Shown here piece after piece: positions 52,511 to 62,987 of a stretch of 64,000 bases of DNA (position 1 is the stretch's first letter; each line of letters begins with the position of its first letter). Location of the stretch: positions 1 to 64,000 of the forward strand of contig NZ_JABXKP010000104.1 in the NCBI RefSeq assembly GCF_017114985.1, read 5' to 3'. The notes below the pieces were generated by a model. The model saw only the letters and a list, made by a program, of their open reading frames with translations. It had not been told where the DNA came from and searched no databases. The stretch is from Nostoc sp. JL33 (GTDB lineage: Bacteria; Cyanobacteriota; Cyanobacteriia; Cyanobacteriales; Nostocaceae). A program made the position numbers and the translations under genes.

Positions 52511-53098
52511 TTAAAAACTTGGTTGCCACCCCCACCTCTGATCTGAGCTTTTACTGGAACTGCTAAATCCAGATAGTTCACAATCAGAAAGTACCAATGG
52601 CGTATTATTAGCTGTGCCAGGATCTCCAGATACAGCAATGCATTTATCGGATAATCCATTTCTGAGAAATCCTGCACCAATGTATTCCCACCTCTGATCT
52701 GTGGCTTCAAAGGTACTGCTAAATCCAGATACTTCGCAATCAGAAAGTATCAACGGCGCACCAGTAGCTGTGCCAGGCTGTCCCTCTACATCAATGCATT
52801 TGTTGGATAATTTATTCCTGATAAATCCTCCACGAATAAATTCCCATTTCTGATCTGTGATTCTACCCAAACTGCTAAATCCCGATACTTCGCAATCAGA
52901 AAGTATCAATCGCGCACCATTAGCTGTACCAGGCTGTCCCTGTACATCAATGCACTTGTTTGATAGTTGGTTTCTAATAAACATTCCCCCTACTTGTGCA
53001 ATAGCATTTTGATTTTCTAGAATGCAAGTTGCTCCCCATAACAGCGAGCCAACGAATCCAACTGCGATCGCTGTACACTTTCTTAAATTCGGTTTCAC
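52511..53098 (-). CDS. Exported ricin-B-type lectin repeat protein
   Basis: This 195-aa protein has a signal peptide (site near NAIAQVG) and three repeats of about 50 residues, each of the form FIRNQLSNKCIDVQGQPGTANGARLILSDCEVSGFS...DQ(K/R)WE, as in ricin-type beta-trefoil domains. Each repeat has two conserved Cys. Such domains usually bind sugars. It is probably secreted. The third repeat (IAVSGDPGTANNTPLVLSDCEL) is the most divergent. The promoter lies in the 110 bp upstream, divergent to glsA. Confidence 0.82.
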   Translation of the reverse strand: MKPNLRKCTAIAVGFVGSLLWGATCILENQNAIAQVGGMFIRNQLSNKCIDVQGQPGTANGARLILSDCEVSGFSSLGRITDQKWEFIRGGFIRNKLSNKCIDVEGQPGTATGAPLILSDCEVSGFSSTFEATDQRWEYIGAGFLRNGLSDKCIAVSGDPGTANNTPLVLSDCELSGFSSSSKSSDQRWGWQPSF

Positions 53099-53208
53099 AA
53101 ATTTTTTCTCCTTAATTTCGTGTTTCTACGTTATTAAAAAGTCTTGGTGAGCTTCAGAATATACTGTTAGTTACTATCTAATAAATGTACTTTTAGAAAA
53201 TTTACACT

Positions 53209-54123
53209 TTGAAAGCACTTGGCAAACTAACTACTACGGACTTATCAGCTTGGGTGCAACTAGCTAAAATTCAGGCTAAACAGGGAAGAGTTACCGATCG
53301 CATTCCGCAATTAGCTAAAGCTAATCCTGCTTGGTTTGCAGTTCACATCTGCTGTGAATCAGGGAAAACTATCAGTTTTGGGGATACAGCTTGTGTTTTC
53401 CCGCTAATGAGCGTTATTAAGACATTTTCTCTACTTTATCTGCTAGAACATCTAGGAGCCGAAACAGTTTTTGGGTGGGTTGGGGTGGAACCATCGGATG
53501 CACCTTTCAATTCTTTAGAACAATTAGTTAGCGATCGCGGGCACCCCCGCAACCCGATGATTAATAGTGGGGCAATTACCCTGTCTGATAAATTACCAGG
53601 AAAGGACGCTAGCCAACGCACTCTTTTATTTTGTCAATGGCTCAACCAATTAGCAGGTTGCCAACTATCTTTAGATGAGGTAATGCTGGCTTCAGTGCGA
53701 TTAACACGCTCAACAGCCAATCAAGCGATCGCTAATTATCTCGCCGAAGCCGGACATCTAGAAAATATTGAAACAGCACTTGACACCTACGAACAAATAT
53801 GCTGTATATCTGGGCGAGTTGAAGATTTAGCTCTATTGGGAAAACTCCTAGCTTGTAAAAATGGGTGTATAGAAGCACAAAATCGCCGGATTGTCAATGC
53901 TGTGATGTTAATTTGTGGATTGTACGAAGCTTCTGCCCAGTTTGGGGTGAGAGTTGGTCTACCGATGAAATCAGGGATTGGTGGTGGACTTGTAGCAATA
54001 GTACCAAGCTCAGGAGCGATCGCTTGCTACAGTCCTGGGTTGGATAATATCGGAAATCCTGTAGGAGCGATCGCATTTGTTGAGGCTTTAGCGCAAGAGT
54101 TACAGTTGAGCGTCTTTGGTTAA
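53209..54123 (+). CDS. glsA: Glutaminase
   Basis: This 304-aa serine-dependent beta-lactamase-like glutaminase hydrolyses Gln to Glu and ammonia. It has the catalytic SxxK (MSVIKTFS), NPMINSGAI, YEQICCISGRVEDLALLG and the KSGIGGG motif. The start is TTG 53209. The last 24 bp overlap the convergent lipoprotein gene. The role in a Nostoc is nitrogen recycling, by family knowledge. Confidence 0.92.
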   Translation: MKALGKLTTTDLSAWVQLAKIQAKQGRVTDRIPQLAKANPAWFAVHICCESGKTISFGDTACVFPLMSVIKTFSLLYLLEHLGAETVFGWVGVEPSDAPFNSLEQLVSDRGHPRNPMINSGAITLSDKLPGKDASQRTLLFCQWLNQLAGCQLSLDEVMLASVRLTRSTANQAIANYLAEAGHLENIETALDTYEQICCISGRVEDLALLGKLLACKNGCIEAQNRRIVNAVMLICGLYEASAQFGVRVGLPMKSGIGGGLVAIVPSSGAIACYSPGLDNIGNPVGAIAFVEALAQELQLSVFG

Positions 54124-55584
54124 TTCTGGTTTTTCAAGATCGGGGGCGGTTGTTTTAGGTAAAGGTGTTGATTCAGGAGTTGGCGTTACCTCTGATTTTG
54201 CTTCTGGTGTTGGCGTAATTGTTTCTGGTGCTGGAGACTCAATAATCTCTGGCAGCGTGGGTGGCAAACTAGGAGATGGTGAAACTGGTGCTTCTGGGGT
54301 GGTTATCTTGCCCGCCCGACGGTTAAAAAATCCGCCAACTCTAGGTTTTGTTGGCTGAGGCACAACTTTTTCAGGTAACGGCGTTGATTCAGGAGTTGGC
54401 GTAATTGTTTCTGGTGTTGGAGGCTGAATAATTTCTGGTGGTGTCGGGGACAAACTGGGAGATGGTACAGCCGTTGGAACTTCTAATTTTGGTTGTTCTG
54501 GCTGTGTTTTGGATTCTTTTGGAATTTCAGTTTCAGGAATCGGCTGTTTTTCTACTTTCGGTTGGATTTGGGGTGTTTTTTCAACAGACGGCGTGGGCGT
54601 AGGTGTGAATGTATAATTCTGGTCTACAACGCGGCGCACCTCATCTGCGGTGACTTCTCCTCTGACAATTCTCGACAAAGTATCTTTACCTTTTGGCTGG
54701 TAGTCAATGAGTCTAACTGTGGTATTAAAGGCATTTTTGAGAGGATTTCCCTGGTTATCGAGGAATTCCAGCTTTACCCAGTTTTTTCCTGGACGGAACC
54801 CTTTGAGATAAACTGCTTGCCAGCGATCGAAAATAAAACTTTCACCATTAATTGTGGAGCGGATGCGCCAATCACTAAATTTGTCGTTAGGGTTGTCCTT
54901 CCCGACGAGGTGCAGAGGAGCGTTAGTTAGGTAAAAGTCCAATAAGATTGGTTCTGCTCCGTAGCTACTTTGAGGACGGCTATAAGTTAGCAGGGGTAAG
55001 TTGGGATCTGGCTTGTTGTCGTCGGTTTTGGTGAAGACGTGAAATGTTGCTTGGGCATAAGCGCCTTCATTTTTAAAGCTTTCATGCCAAGGACGCGAGG
55101 CAAAGACGCGCAGGGTATGAGTACCTGGAGACAAGTCCGGCAAAACCAAGGGCTGATTCAGGTCGTAAACAGGTATATAAGGTTGGTTATCCAGAATTAC
55201 GTGGAGATGGGGGCCCAATTGCAATTGTGGGTCTTTAAATATTGGTAGATCTTTAACCTGAAAGCTGGCTGTGATTTTGTTATCTGGGAAAACTTCATCA
55301 GGTTGTGGAGTAACAATTTTCACCTGTGGCTGATAAACTTCCAAAATTGATTGCAGTTCTTGGATCACAGGTGGCGGGGAAACTTCCGAAAATTGCTTGG
55401 AAATTTGAGAAATCTGTGGCGGGTTTTCTCTATAGCCAATAGATACTTCCTGGCTATCGGCTTTCTGGCCACAACTGGCCAAGCTTAATACCAGCACCAA
55501 TGTCATTACCCACCTGAAAATTCCGAACCTCTCAGGGAGGAACTTCTCTAATACCCTTTTCTGCCACGAGTTCATGCGTTGCAC
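54100..55584 (-). CDS. Proline-rich lipoprotein, unknown function
   Basis: This 494-aa protein has a lipoprotein signal with the lipobox LASC (near residue 38). Residues about 85-310 are beta-rich (HLHVILDNQPYIPVYDLNQPL, SPGTHTLRVFASRPWHESFKNEGAYAQATFHV), resembling a DUF4399- or immunoglobulin-like sandwich. The C-terminal 170 residues are Pro/Thr/Glu-rich with a duplicated block (SLSPTPPEIIQPPTPETIT, SLPPTLPEIIESPAPETIT). The start may be the first ATG or the internal one (MNSWQKRV). It overlaps glsA tail to tail by 24 bp. Confidence 0.7.
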   Translation of the reverse strand: MQRMNSWQKRVLEKFLPERFGIFRWVMTLVLVLSLASCGQKADSQEVSIGYRENPPQISQISKQFSEVSPPPVIQELQSILEVYQPQVKIVTPQPDEVFPDNKITASFQVKDLPIFKDPQLQLGPHLHVILDNQPYIPVYDLNQPLVLPDLSPGTHTLRVFASRPWHESFKNEGAYAQATFHVFTKTDDNKPDPNLPLLTYSRPQSSYGAEPILLDFYLTNAPLHLVGKDNPNDKFSDWRIRSTINGESFIFDRWQAVYLKGFRPGKNWVKLEFLDNQGNPLKNAFNTTVRLIDYQPKGKDTLSRIVRGEVTADEVRRVVDQNYTFTPTPTPSVEKTPQIQPKVEKQPIPETEIPKESKTQPEQPKLEVPTAVPSPSLSPTPPEIIQPPTPETITPTPESTPLPEKVVPQPTKPRVGGFFNRRAGKITTPEAPVSPSPSLPPTLPEIIESPAPETITPTPEAKSEVTPTPESTPLPKTTAPDLEKPELTKDAQL

Positions 55585-56104
55585 CCAGTAATAGTCTTCG
55601 ACAATTGACTAGATTATTTTGGCTCAAACTGTCCATAGGGAACCATAGCCCAAAAGGTGAAATCTGCCTCACATCCCATAAGTTTTTCTGTGCATCTCAG
55701 GAAATTTTAAAATAAGTCATATTGCTGACAAGTTTATACTTACAACAATTAAAACATGACACGTAGATAAAGCTGGAACATCGGCTATATACAGCCCAAT
55801 CATAAATTTTACGAATTGTTATTCTTTGTAAATAAAATGAATAATATATTGACTTTTGGACAAAGAGTTTGAAGTTACAAGCCAGATCAGGGAGGAATTC
55901 CAGCAATATTTGACCAAGTTTGAATTATTGTTAAAATATCTCCAAGTATCTCCAACAATGTACAAGTTAAGACTCTATAATTCAACGAGAAACAACAATC
56001 CACATAGGTCTTCATCGCGGCTTCAGTAAAATTCTGGAATTTGCGGTAATGGTTAATTTTGTGGTATTCATGATTCCTCATTCCTTATCAAGAGAGGAGG
56101 TCGA
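55585..56104. promoter_or_regulatory. Upstream region of psaA
   Basis: This 520-bp AT-rich region has no gene and should hold the psaA promoter and a long leader. A TATACT box is at 55745-55750, but no matching -35 could be named. The RBS GAGGAGG at 56094-56100 is 4 bp from the psaA ATG. Confidence 0.5.
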
Positions 56105-58363
56105 ATGACAATAAGTCCTCCGGAGCGAGAGGAAAAAAAGGCAAGAGTAATCGTCGATAATGACCCAGTTCCAACCTCATTCGAGAGATGGGCGCAACCT
56201 GGACACTTTGACAGATCCTTAGCCAGAGGTCCCAAAACCACCACATGGATTTGGAACCTGCACGCACTCGCCCATGATTTTGATACACATACAAGCGATT
56301 TAGAAGACATATCCCGGAAGATATTCTCAGCCCACTTCGGCCACTTAGCCGTAGTGATGGTTTGGTTGAGCGGGATGATTTTCCACGGCGCGAAGTTTTC
56401 TAACTACGAAGCTTGGTTAAGCGACCCGTTGAACGTTAAGCCTAGTGCCCAGGTCGTTTGGCCCATTGTGGGACAAGACATTTTAAACGGTGATGTTGGC
56501 GGTGGTTTCCACGGTATTCAAATCACCTCCGGTTTGTTCCAAGTATGGCGTGGCTGGGGTATTACAAACTCGTTCCAGCTTTACGTAACTGCGATCGGTG
56601 GCTTGGTATTAGCAGGCTTATTACTATTTGCCGGCTGGTTCCATTACCACAAACGCGCTCCCAAACTGGAATGGTTCCAGAATGTGGAGTCAATGCTGAA
56701 TCACCACTTGCAAATATTGCTAGGTTGTGGTTCCTTGGGATGGGCAGGTCACTTAATCCATGTGTCCGCACCGACCAACAAGCTTTTGGATGCAGGCGTT
56801 GCTCTCAAAGACATACCCTTGCCCCACGAGTTCATCTTGAACAAAGACTTGTTGACGGAGTTGTATCCTGGCTTTGCTGCTGGTTTAGCACCTTTCTTCA
56901 CCTTGAACTGGGGTCAGTATGCTGACTTCCTCACCTTCAAGGGCGGTCTGAACCCGGTAACAGGCGGCTTGTGGATGACTGATATTTCCCATCACCACTT
57001 AGCGATCGCAGTTATCTTTATCATTGCTGGTCACCAGTATCGTACCAACTGGGGTATTGGTCACAGCATTAAAGAGATCCTGGAAAACCATAAAGGTCCT
57101 TTCACTGGTGAAGGTCATAAAGGTCTCTACGAAAACCTGACCTCATCCTGGCACGCTCAGTTGGCTACTAACCTAGCCTTCTTGGGTTCGCTGACCATCA
57201 TCGTCGCACATCACATGTACGCGATGCCCCCCTATCCATATTTGGCAACTGACTACGCTACACAGTTGTGCATTTTCACCCACCACATGTGGATTGGTGC
57301 ATTCTGTATAGTCGGCGGTGCGGCTCACGCTGCCATATTCATGGTGCGGGATTACGATCCGGTTGTGAACCAAAACAACTTACTGGATCGGGTGCTTCGT
57401 CACCGAGATGCGATTATTTCTCACCTTAACTGGGTATGTATCTTCCTCGGCTTCCATAGCTTTGGGCTTTACATCCACAACGATACAATGCGTGCCTTGG
57501 GACGTCCCCAAGACATGTTCTCTGATACGGCAATTCAATTGCAGCCAGTGTTTGCTCAGTGGGTACAAAACATCCACACCCTAGCTCCTGGTGGCACTGC
57601 TCCCAATGCGCTAGAACCCGTTAGCTATGCTTTCGGCGGTGGGATTTTGGCTGTAGGCGGTAAAGTAGCGATGATGCCCATTGCTTTGGGTACGGCGGAC
57701 TTCTTAATCCACCATATTCACGCATTCCAAATACACGTTACTGTCCTAATTCTGCTCAAAGGTGTACTGTTTGCCCGTAGCTCTCGTTTGATTCCAGATA
57801 AAGCAAACCTGGGCTTCCGCTTTCCCTGCGACGGTCCTGGTCGTGGCGGCACCTGTCAAGTATCTGGTTGGGACCATGTGTTCCTCGGACTTTTCTGGAT
57901 GTACAACACAATATCGATCGCAATTTTCCACTTCAGCTGGAAGATGCAATCAGATGTTTGGGGAACCGTAGATGCAGATGGTGTTGTGACTCATATCACT
58001 GGTGGTAATTTTGCCCAAAGCGCCATTACTATCAACGGTTGGTTGCGAGACTTCTTGTGGGCGCAAGCTACGCAAGTCATCAATTCCTATGGCAGTGCGC
58101 TATCTGCCTATGGTCTACTCTTCTTAGGCGCTCACTTTGTCTGGGCATTCAGCTTGATGTTCCTGTTCAGTGGTCGCGGCTACTGGCAAGAACTGATTGA
58201 GTCCATAGTTTGGGCGCATAACAAACTGAAGGTAGCACCAGCAATTCAGCCTCGCGCTCTGAGCATTATTCAGGGTCGGGCTGTAGGGGTAGCTCACTAC
58301 CTCTTGGGAGGAATTGCCACAACTTGGGCGTTCTTCCATGCACACATCCTTTCAGTAGGGTAG
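56105..58363 (+). CDS. psaA: Photosystem I P700 apoprotein A1
   Basis: This 752-aa reaction-centre subunit has eleven membrane helices and binds P700 chlorophyll, A0, A1 and half of the FX cluster. The FX-ligand loop is FPCDGPGRGGTCQVSGWDHVFLGLFW with two Cys. The start follows a strong GAGGAGG RBS. The length is normal. psaB follows 144 bp downstream and is cotranscribed in cyanobacteria. Confidence 0.99.
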   Translation: MTISPPEREEKKARVIVDNDPVPTSFERWAQPGHFDRSLARGPKTTTWIWNLHALAHDFDTHTSDLEDISRKIFSAHFGHLAVVMVWLSGMIFHGAKFSNYEAWLSDPLNVKPSAQVVWPIVGQDILNGDVGGGFHGIQITSGLFQVWRGWGITNSFQLYVTAIGGLVLAGLLLFAGWFHYHKRAPKLEWFQNVESMLNHHLQILLGCGSLGWAGHLIHVSAPTNKLLDAGVALKDIPLPHEFILNKDLLTELYPGFAAGLAPFFTLNWGQYADFLTFKGGLNPVTGGLWMTDISHHHLAIAVIFIIAGHQYRTNWGIGHSIKEILENHKGPFTGEGHKGLYENLTSSWHAQLATNLAFLGSLTIIVAHHMYAMPPYPYLATDYATQLCIFTHHMWIGAFCIVGGAAHAAIFMVRDYDPVVNQNNLLDRVLRHRDAIISHLNWVCIFLGFHSFGLYIHNDTMRALGRPQDMFSDTAIQLQPVFAQWVQNIHTLAPGGTAPNALEPVSYAFGGGILAVGGKVAMMPIALGTADFLIHHIHAFQIHVTVLILLKGVLFARSSRLIPDKANLGFRFPCDGPGRGGTCQVSGWDHVFLGLFWMYNTISIAIFHFSWKMQSDVWGTVDADGVVTHITGGNFAQSAITINGWLRDFLWAQATQVINSYGSALSAYGLLFLGAHFVWAFSLMFLFSGRGYWQELIESIVWAHNKLKVAPAIQPRALSIIQGRAVGVAHYLLGGIATTWAFFHAHILSVG

Positions 58364-58380
58364 CAATCAGCTTCCTAAAA

Positions 58381-58460
58381 GTTAGGAGTTAGGAGTTAGG
58401 AGTTAGGAGTTAAGAATAAAAATTTAAAACTCATAACTTTCAACTTATAACTCCTAACTA
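58381..58460. repeat. GTTAGGA tandem repeat and hairpin between psaA and psaB
   Basis: Four GTTAGGA units (58381-58412) face a TAACTCCTAACTA arm (58447-58459) across an AT loop, so the transcript can form a stem of about 12 bp. Confidence 0.75.
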
Positions 58461-58507
58461 TCCCAGCTGGTACTTGATGGCTAAAGGTCAGAGGATTTAT
58501 TAAACCT

Positions 58508-60739
58508 ATGGCGACGAAATTTCCCAAATTTAGCCAGGATCTCGCACAGGACCCGACGACTCGTCGGATATGGTATGCGATCGCTACAGGCAACGATTTT
58601 GAAACCCATGATGGCATGACGGAAGAAAATCTTTACCAAAAGATTTTCGCAACTCACTTCGGTCACTTGGCAATCATCTTCCTGTGGGCATCGAGCCTCC
58701 TGTTCCACGTAGCCTGGCAAGGTAACTTTGAACAGTGGATTAAAGATCCCCTTCATATCCGTCCGATCGCTCACGCGATTTGGGACCCCCACTTTGGTAA
58801 ACCAGCGATCGAAGCTTTTACGCAAGCGGGCGCTAGTAATCCGGTAAACATTAGCTACTCTGGTCTGTACCACTGGTGGTATACCATCGGTATGCGGAAT
58901 AACAGTGAACTTTACACAGGTTCAGTGTTTCTGTTATTGTTCGCAGCTGTCCTCTTGTTTGCTGGTTGGCTGCACTTGCAACCCAAGTACCGTCCTAGCT
59001 TGGCATGGTTTAAGAGTGCTGAACATCGGCTAAACCACCACTTAGCAGGTTTGTTTGGTGTTAGTTCTTTGGCTTGGGCTGGTCACTTAATTCACGTTGC
59101 TATCCCCGAATCTCGCGGACAGCACGTAGGTTGGGATAACTTCCTATCCACCCCACCCCACCCAGCAGGTTTGACACCTTTCTTTACAGGTAACTGGGGT
59201 GTTTACGCTCAAAACCCTGACACTCCGGGGCATCTATTCAGCACATCCCAAGGTGCAGGGACTGCAATTCTGACTTTCTTGGGTGGTTTCCATCCTCAGA
59301 CAGAAGCTTTGTGGCTGACTGACATGGCTCATCACCACTTGGCGATCGCAGTTATCTTCATAATTGCCGGTCACCAATACCGGACTAACTTCGGAATTGG
59401 TCACAGCATCAAAGAAATGCTGAACTCCAAAGCCGGTTTAGTACCCGGTACCAAGAGTGAAGGTCAGTTTAACCTGCCTCACCAAGGGTTGTACGACACC
59501 TATAACAATTCGCTGCACTTCCAGTTGGGTATTCACCTAGCTGCTCTGGGAACCATCACCTCTCTGGTGGCACAGCACATGTACGCCATGCCTCCTTATG
59601 CATTTATCGCTAAGGACTACACAACTCAGGCAGCGCTGTACACGCACCATCAATACATTGCTGGTTTCCTAATACTTGGTGCTTTTGCTCACGGAGCAAT
59701 ATTCTGGGTACGTGATTACGATCCAGAGCAAAACAAGGGCAACGTTCTTGAGCGCGTGCTTCAGCACAAAGAAGCGATTATTTCCCACCTCAGCTGGGTA
59801 TCCCTTTTCTTGGGCTTCCACACCCTCAGTTTGTACGTCCACAACGACGTAGTGGTTGCTTTCGGCACTCCTGAGAAGCAAATCCTAATTGAGCCAGTGT
59901 TTGCTCAATTCGTCCAAGCTGCTAACGGTAAAGTACTGTACGGTTTAGACACCTTGCTATCTAACCCAGATAGTATTGCTTACACAGCATGGCCCAACTA
60001 CGCTAACGTCTGGTTACCAGGCTGGCTAGATGCGATCAATGCTGGTACTAACTCCCTGTTCTTAACAATTGGCCCTGGCGACTTCTTGGTACACCATGCG
60101 ATCGCTTTGGGTCTGCACACCACCACCTTGATCTTGGTTAAAGGTGCTTTGGATGCCCGTGGTTCTAAGCTGATGCCCGATAAAAAGGACTTCGGCTATG
60201 CCTTCCCTTGCGACGGCCCCGGTCGTGGCGGTACTTGCGACATCTCAGCTTGGGATTCCTTCTACCTCGCTACATTCTGGATGCTCAACACCCTTGGTTG
60301 GGTTACCTTCTACTGGCATTGGAAGCATCTAGGTATTTGGCAAGGCAACGTAGCTCAGTTCAATGAGAACTCTACATACCTCATGGGCTGGTTCCGCGAT
60401 TACCTCTGGGCTAACTCTGCTCAGTTAATTAACGGTTACAACCCCTATGGTGTGAATAACCTGTCTGTCTGGGCTTGGATGTTCCTGTTTGGACACCTAG
60501 TTTGGGCTACTGGTTTCATGTTCTTAATCTCCTGGAGAGGTTACTGGCAAGAGTTGATTGAAACCCTTGTTTGGGCACACGAACGCACTCCTCTGGCTAA
60601 CCTAGTTCGCTGGAAAGATAAGCCCGTGGCTCTGTCTATTGTTCAAGGTCGTGTAGTTGGTCTAGCTCACTTCACTGTTGGCTATGTCTTAACCTACGCC
60701 GCATTCTTGATTGCTTCTACTGCTGGTAAGTTCGGTTAG
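58508..60739 (+). CDS. psaB: Photosystem I P700 apoprotein A2
   Basis: This 743-aa partner of PsaA has eleven membrane helices and the FX loop FPCDGPGRGGTCDISAWDSFYLA. It begins MATKFPKFSQDLAQDPTTRRIWYAIATGN, typical of PsaB. The RBS is weak (AGAGGAT about 9 bp upstream), compatible with translation after psaA. A strong terminator follows at 60769-60800. Confidence 0.99.
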   Translation: MATKFPKFSQDLAQDPTTRRIWYAIATGNDFETHDGMTEENLYQKIFATHFGHLAIIFLWASSLLFHVAWQGNFEQWIKDPLHIRPIAHAIWDPHFGKPAIEAFTQAGASNPVNISYSGLYHWWYTIGMRNNSELYTGSVFLLLFAAVLLFAGWLHLQPKYRPSLAWFKSAEHRLNHHLAGLFGVSSLAWAGHLIHVAIPESRGQHVGWDNFLSTPPHPAGLTPFFTGNWGVYAQNPDTPGHLFSTSQGAGTAILTFLGGFHPQTEALWLTDMAHHHLAIAVIFIIAGHQYRTNFGIGHSIKEMLNSKAGLVPGTKSEGQFNLPHQGLYDTYNNSLHFQLGIHLAALGTITSLVAQHMYAMPPYAFIAKDYTTQAALYTHHQYIAGFLILGAFAHGAIFWVRDYDPEQNKGNVLERVLQHKEAIISHLSWVSLFLGFHTLSLYVHNDVVVAFGTPEKQILIEPVFAQFVQAANGKVLYGLDTLLSNPDSIAYTAWPNYANVWLPGWLDAINAGTNSLFLTIGPGDFLVHHAIALGLHTTTLILVKGALDARGSKLMPDKKDFGYAFPCDGPGRGGTCDISAWDSFYLATFWMLNTLGWVTFYWHWKHLGIWQGNVAQFNENSTYLMGWFRDYLWANSAQLINGYNPYGVNNLSVWAWMFLFGHLVWATGFMFLISWRGYWQELIETLVWAHERTPLANLVRWKDKPVALSIVQGRVVGLAHFTVGYVLTYAAFLIASTAGKFG

Positions 60740-60768
60740 TTCGGCTGCTAGTTTTGTAGATAAGTAAT

Positions 60769-60800
60769 AAAAATCCCCTGCCGCAAGGTGGGGGATTTTT
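60769..60800 (+). terminator. Rho-independent terminator of psaAB
   Basis: AAAAATCCCC pairs with GGGGATTTTT around a 12-base loop, with T-run included. Confidence 0.9.
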
Positions 60801-60887
60801 ATTGCTAAGTCTAAGTAATAACTACACACAAAATTTCGTCTCGTTCGTTACATTAATAAAATAAGATACCAGCTTTGTATAAAAACT

Positions 60888-62729
60888 ATGACTATGCAGC
60901 CTGAAAGTACATCATTAGGAGATTTGTTTTGTCGTCGAATTCCTTTTAAAGTACCAAAATATCAAAGAGCTTTTGATTGGGAGCAAGAAGAAATTGATGA
61001 TTTTATTAAAGATTTACTGGTGCTATATAATGCAAGAAAAATTAATCCTAGTCAGCCAAGAAAACATTTCTTTGGTGGCTTAGTAAGCATAAAACAGCAT
61101 ATACCCAACAGTTATACAGGAAATCTTTATGATTTGGTTGATGGGCAGCAAAGGCTAGCAACTTTCACAATGACAATTGCTTCCCTTGTTAAGGCATTCG
61201 AGTCACTTGCTAATGAAGCTAAAGTTGAAAAAGATACAGAAACTTCGCAAGCGGCTCAATCTTATGCGAGTACAACAAGAGATGAATACTTAGAATACAA
61301 AGAAGTAATAAATAACCAATTACAGCCACGTCTTCGTCTTACTCTCTCAAAAGCCGATAATGTTTTTTTTGAAGACTTAATAAATGGTCGCAGTCCTAAA
61401 GGTTCACGAGATTCTCATAAAAAATTACAATTTGCATGGGATTCTATTAGAACAAATCTTATTGCTAAAATCCTGAATGATATTAGTAAATCTAGCGTCT
61501 CTGATAAACTTAATTCTCTTCTACAATTACGAAAATCTGTTATAGAGGACTGTTATGTAATTTATATCGTTAGTGAGGATAGAAGTGAAGCTTACAGGTT
61601 ATTTGCGGTACTAAATGATAGAGGTAGAGAGTTGAGTGATGGAAATAAACTTCGCTCAGATACTCTTGAATTACTAGAAAAACACGAGAGAGAACAAATA
61701 CTTGCAGAAGATAACTGGGACACAATACTTAGCTATCCAGCAACAGAAGTGGAGCAATTCTTTAGAAATTACTATGCATCTCATCAGGGCAAGGGTGCAG
61801 CCAAGAGAAATTTAGCAGATACATTTCGAGATGATATATTTAAGTTTCCACCCGGAATTGTTCTAGAGATTGCTGAAACTGAAGAAGCGAAGAAACTATC
61901 TCATACTATTTCTGATATAAAAAATGAGCAACAAGTTTTTATAGAAATATCATAACGACGGTGGCCTTATCGAGATGCTACTGCTTCAGATTGGCAACAG
62001 GAAAGACTACAACGTTTAATAAAAGTATTAAGGCATACACTTTGTATACCACTTTTGCTTAGTGCATACCATTGTCTTTTGGAAAGGCAATTTATAGAAA
62101 TTATAGACATTCTAGAACGCTTTGCTTTTCGCTACATTACTATTGTAGGAGCGCACGCTGAAAAAATATCTACAATATATTATGACCACGCAAAGTTGAT
62201 TAGACAAACACCGCAAGAATATAAAATTCCTACTTTAAGAAATGAATTAAAAGCAGTACAGGAAAAGTATGCTCCTGATGAAACTTTTGAATCTCTATTA
62301 ATACAAAAATTAAGTTATCAAGATAATTCTTCCAAAAAGATAATTATCAGACACTTTTTAACTACATTAGAGGATCATGTTGAGTGGTACTCTAATGGCG
62401 CTAATGGTAAACCAAAACCAAATGAAATAAGTATTTTTGATCTAAGCAAAGTTACCATAGAGCATATATATCCGCAGAATATTAGCAGTGCTTCAGTAAT
62501 AGAAGACCTTGAGTTGGTGAAGAATGACATTGGGAATCTGTCTTTTTGGCCTGGACGTAATAATAATAGTGCAGGTAATAAGTCATTTGCTGAGAAGAAA
62601 AGTCTTTACGAGCAGTCAAATGTAACACTCAATCGAGAGCTAGCAAAATTTCTGGACTGGGATAAGCAAAACTTCCAACAAAGGAGAGATAAATTACTAA
62701 AGATGGCGAAAAAGATTTTTACTGTTTAG
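60888..62729 (+). pseudogene. DUF262/DUF1524 (GmrSD-like) protein split by one stop codon
   Basis: The two halves are in the same frame, separated only by TAA at 61953-61955. The first (355 aa) is a DUF262 domain with PKYQRAFDWEQEE and LVDGQQRLATFTM (nucleotide-handling motif), FAVLNDRGRELSDGNKLRSD; the second contains the HNH/DUF1524 end with VTIEHIYPQN, NDIGNLSFWPGRNNNSAGNKSF and LNREL. The sequence between reads on as RRWPYRDATASDWQQERLQRL without other stops. The parent family includes type IV restriction enzymes that attack modified DNA. Either a recent nonsense mutation or two separately translated parts are possible. Confidence 0.8.
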
Positions 62730-62777
62730 ATATGAGTCAGCTGGCGTACAATCAGCTATTTAAGTTTTTAGCACATT

Positions 62778-62854
62778 GCCCAGACTGATGAAGCTTTAAC
62801 TTTCTTGAGGAACAAGGAAATCTATACACGCTTCGAGACAGAGAACCTATCTAA
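62778..62854 (+). pseudogene. Relic of an antitoxin-like gene
   Basis: The DNA encodes AQTDEA in one frame and then LEEQGNLYTLRDREPI plus a TAA stop in another, matching the end of the 62988 gene (AQTGGVFQFLNDEPDIYSLKDGEPI). A small frameshift between 62790 and 62803 breaks it. Its 5' part is lost. Confidence 0.55.
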
Positions 62855-62987
62855 CGTTTCCAAACTTTAAAACTTGCATAATGTAAAGCTTGTTATGAAG
62901 TCAGTGAAGACGTGATCGCCTAAAATTAATCCTTACTTGTGAGCAGTCATAATTATGACAGAGTGGCATAATATCCTATAACTGAAG

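Noticed and set aside
52498..52710. Minus-strand 70-aa ORF near the lectin gene
   Set aside because: It overlaps the lectin repeats in another frame and has no RBS.
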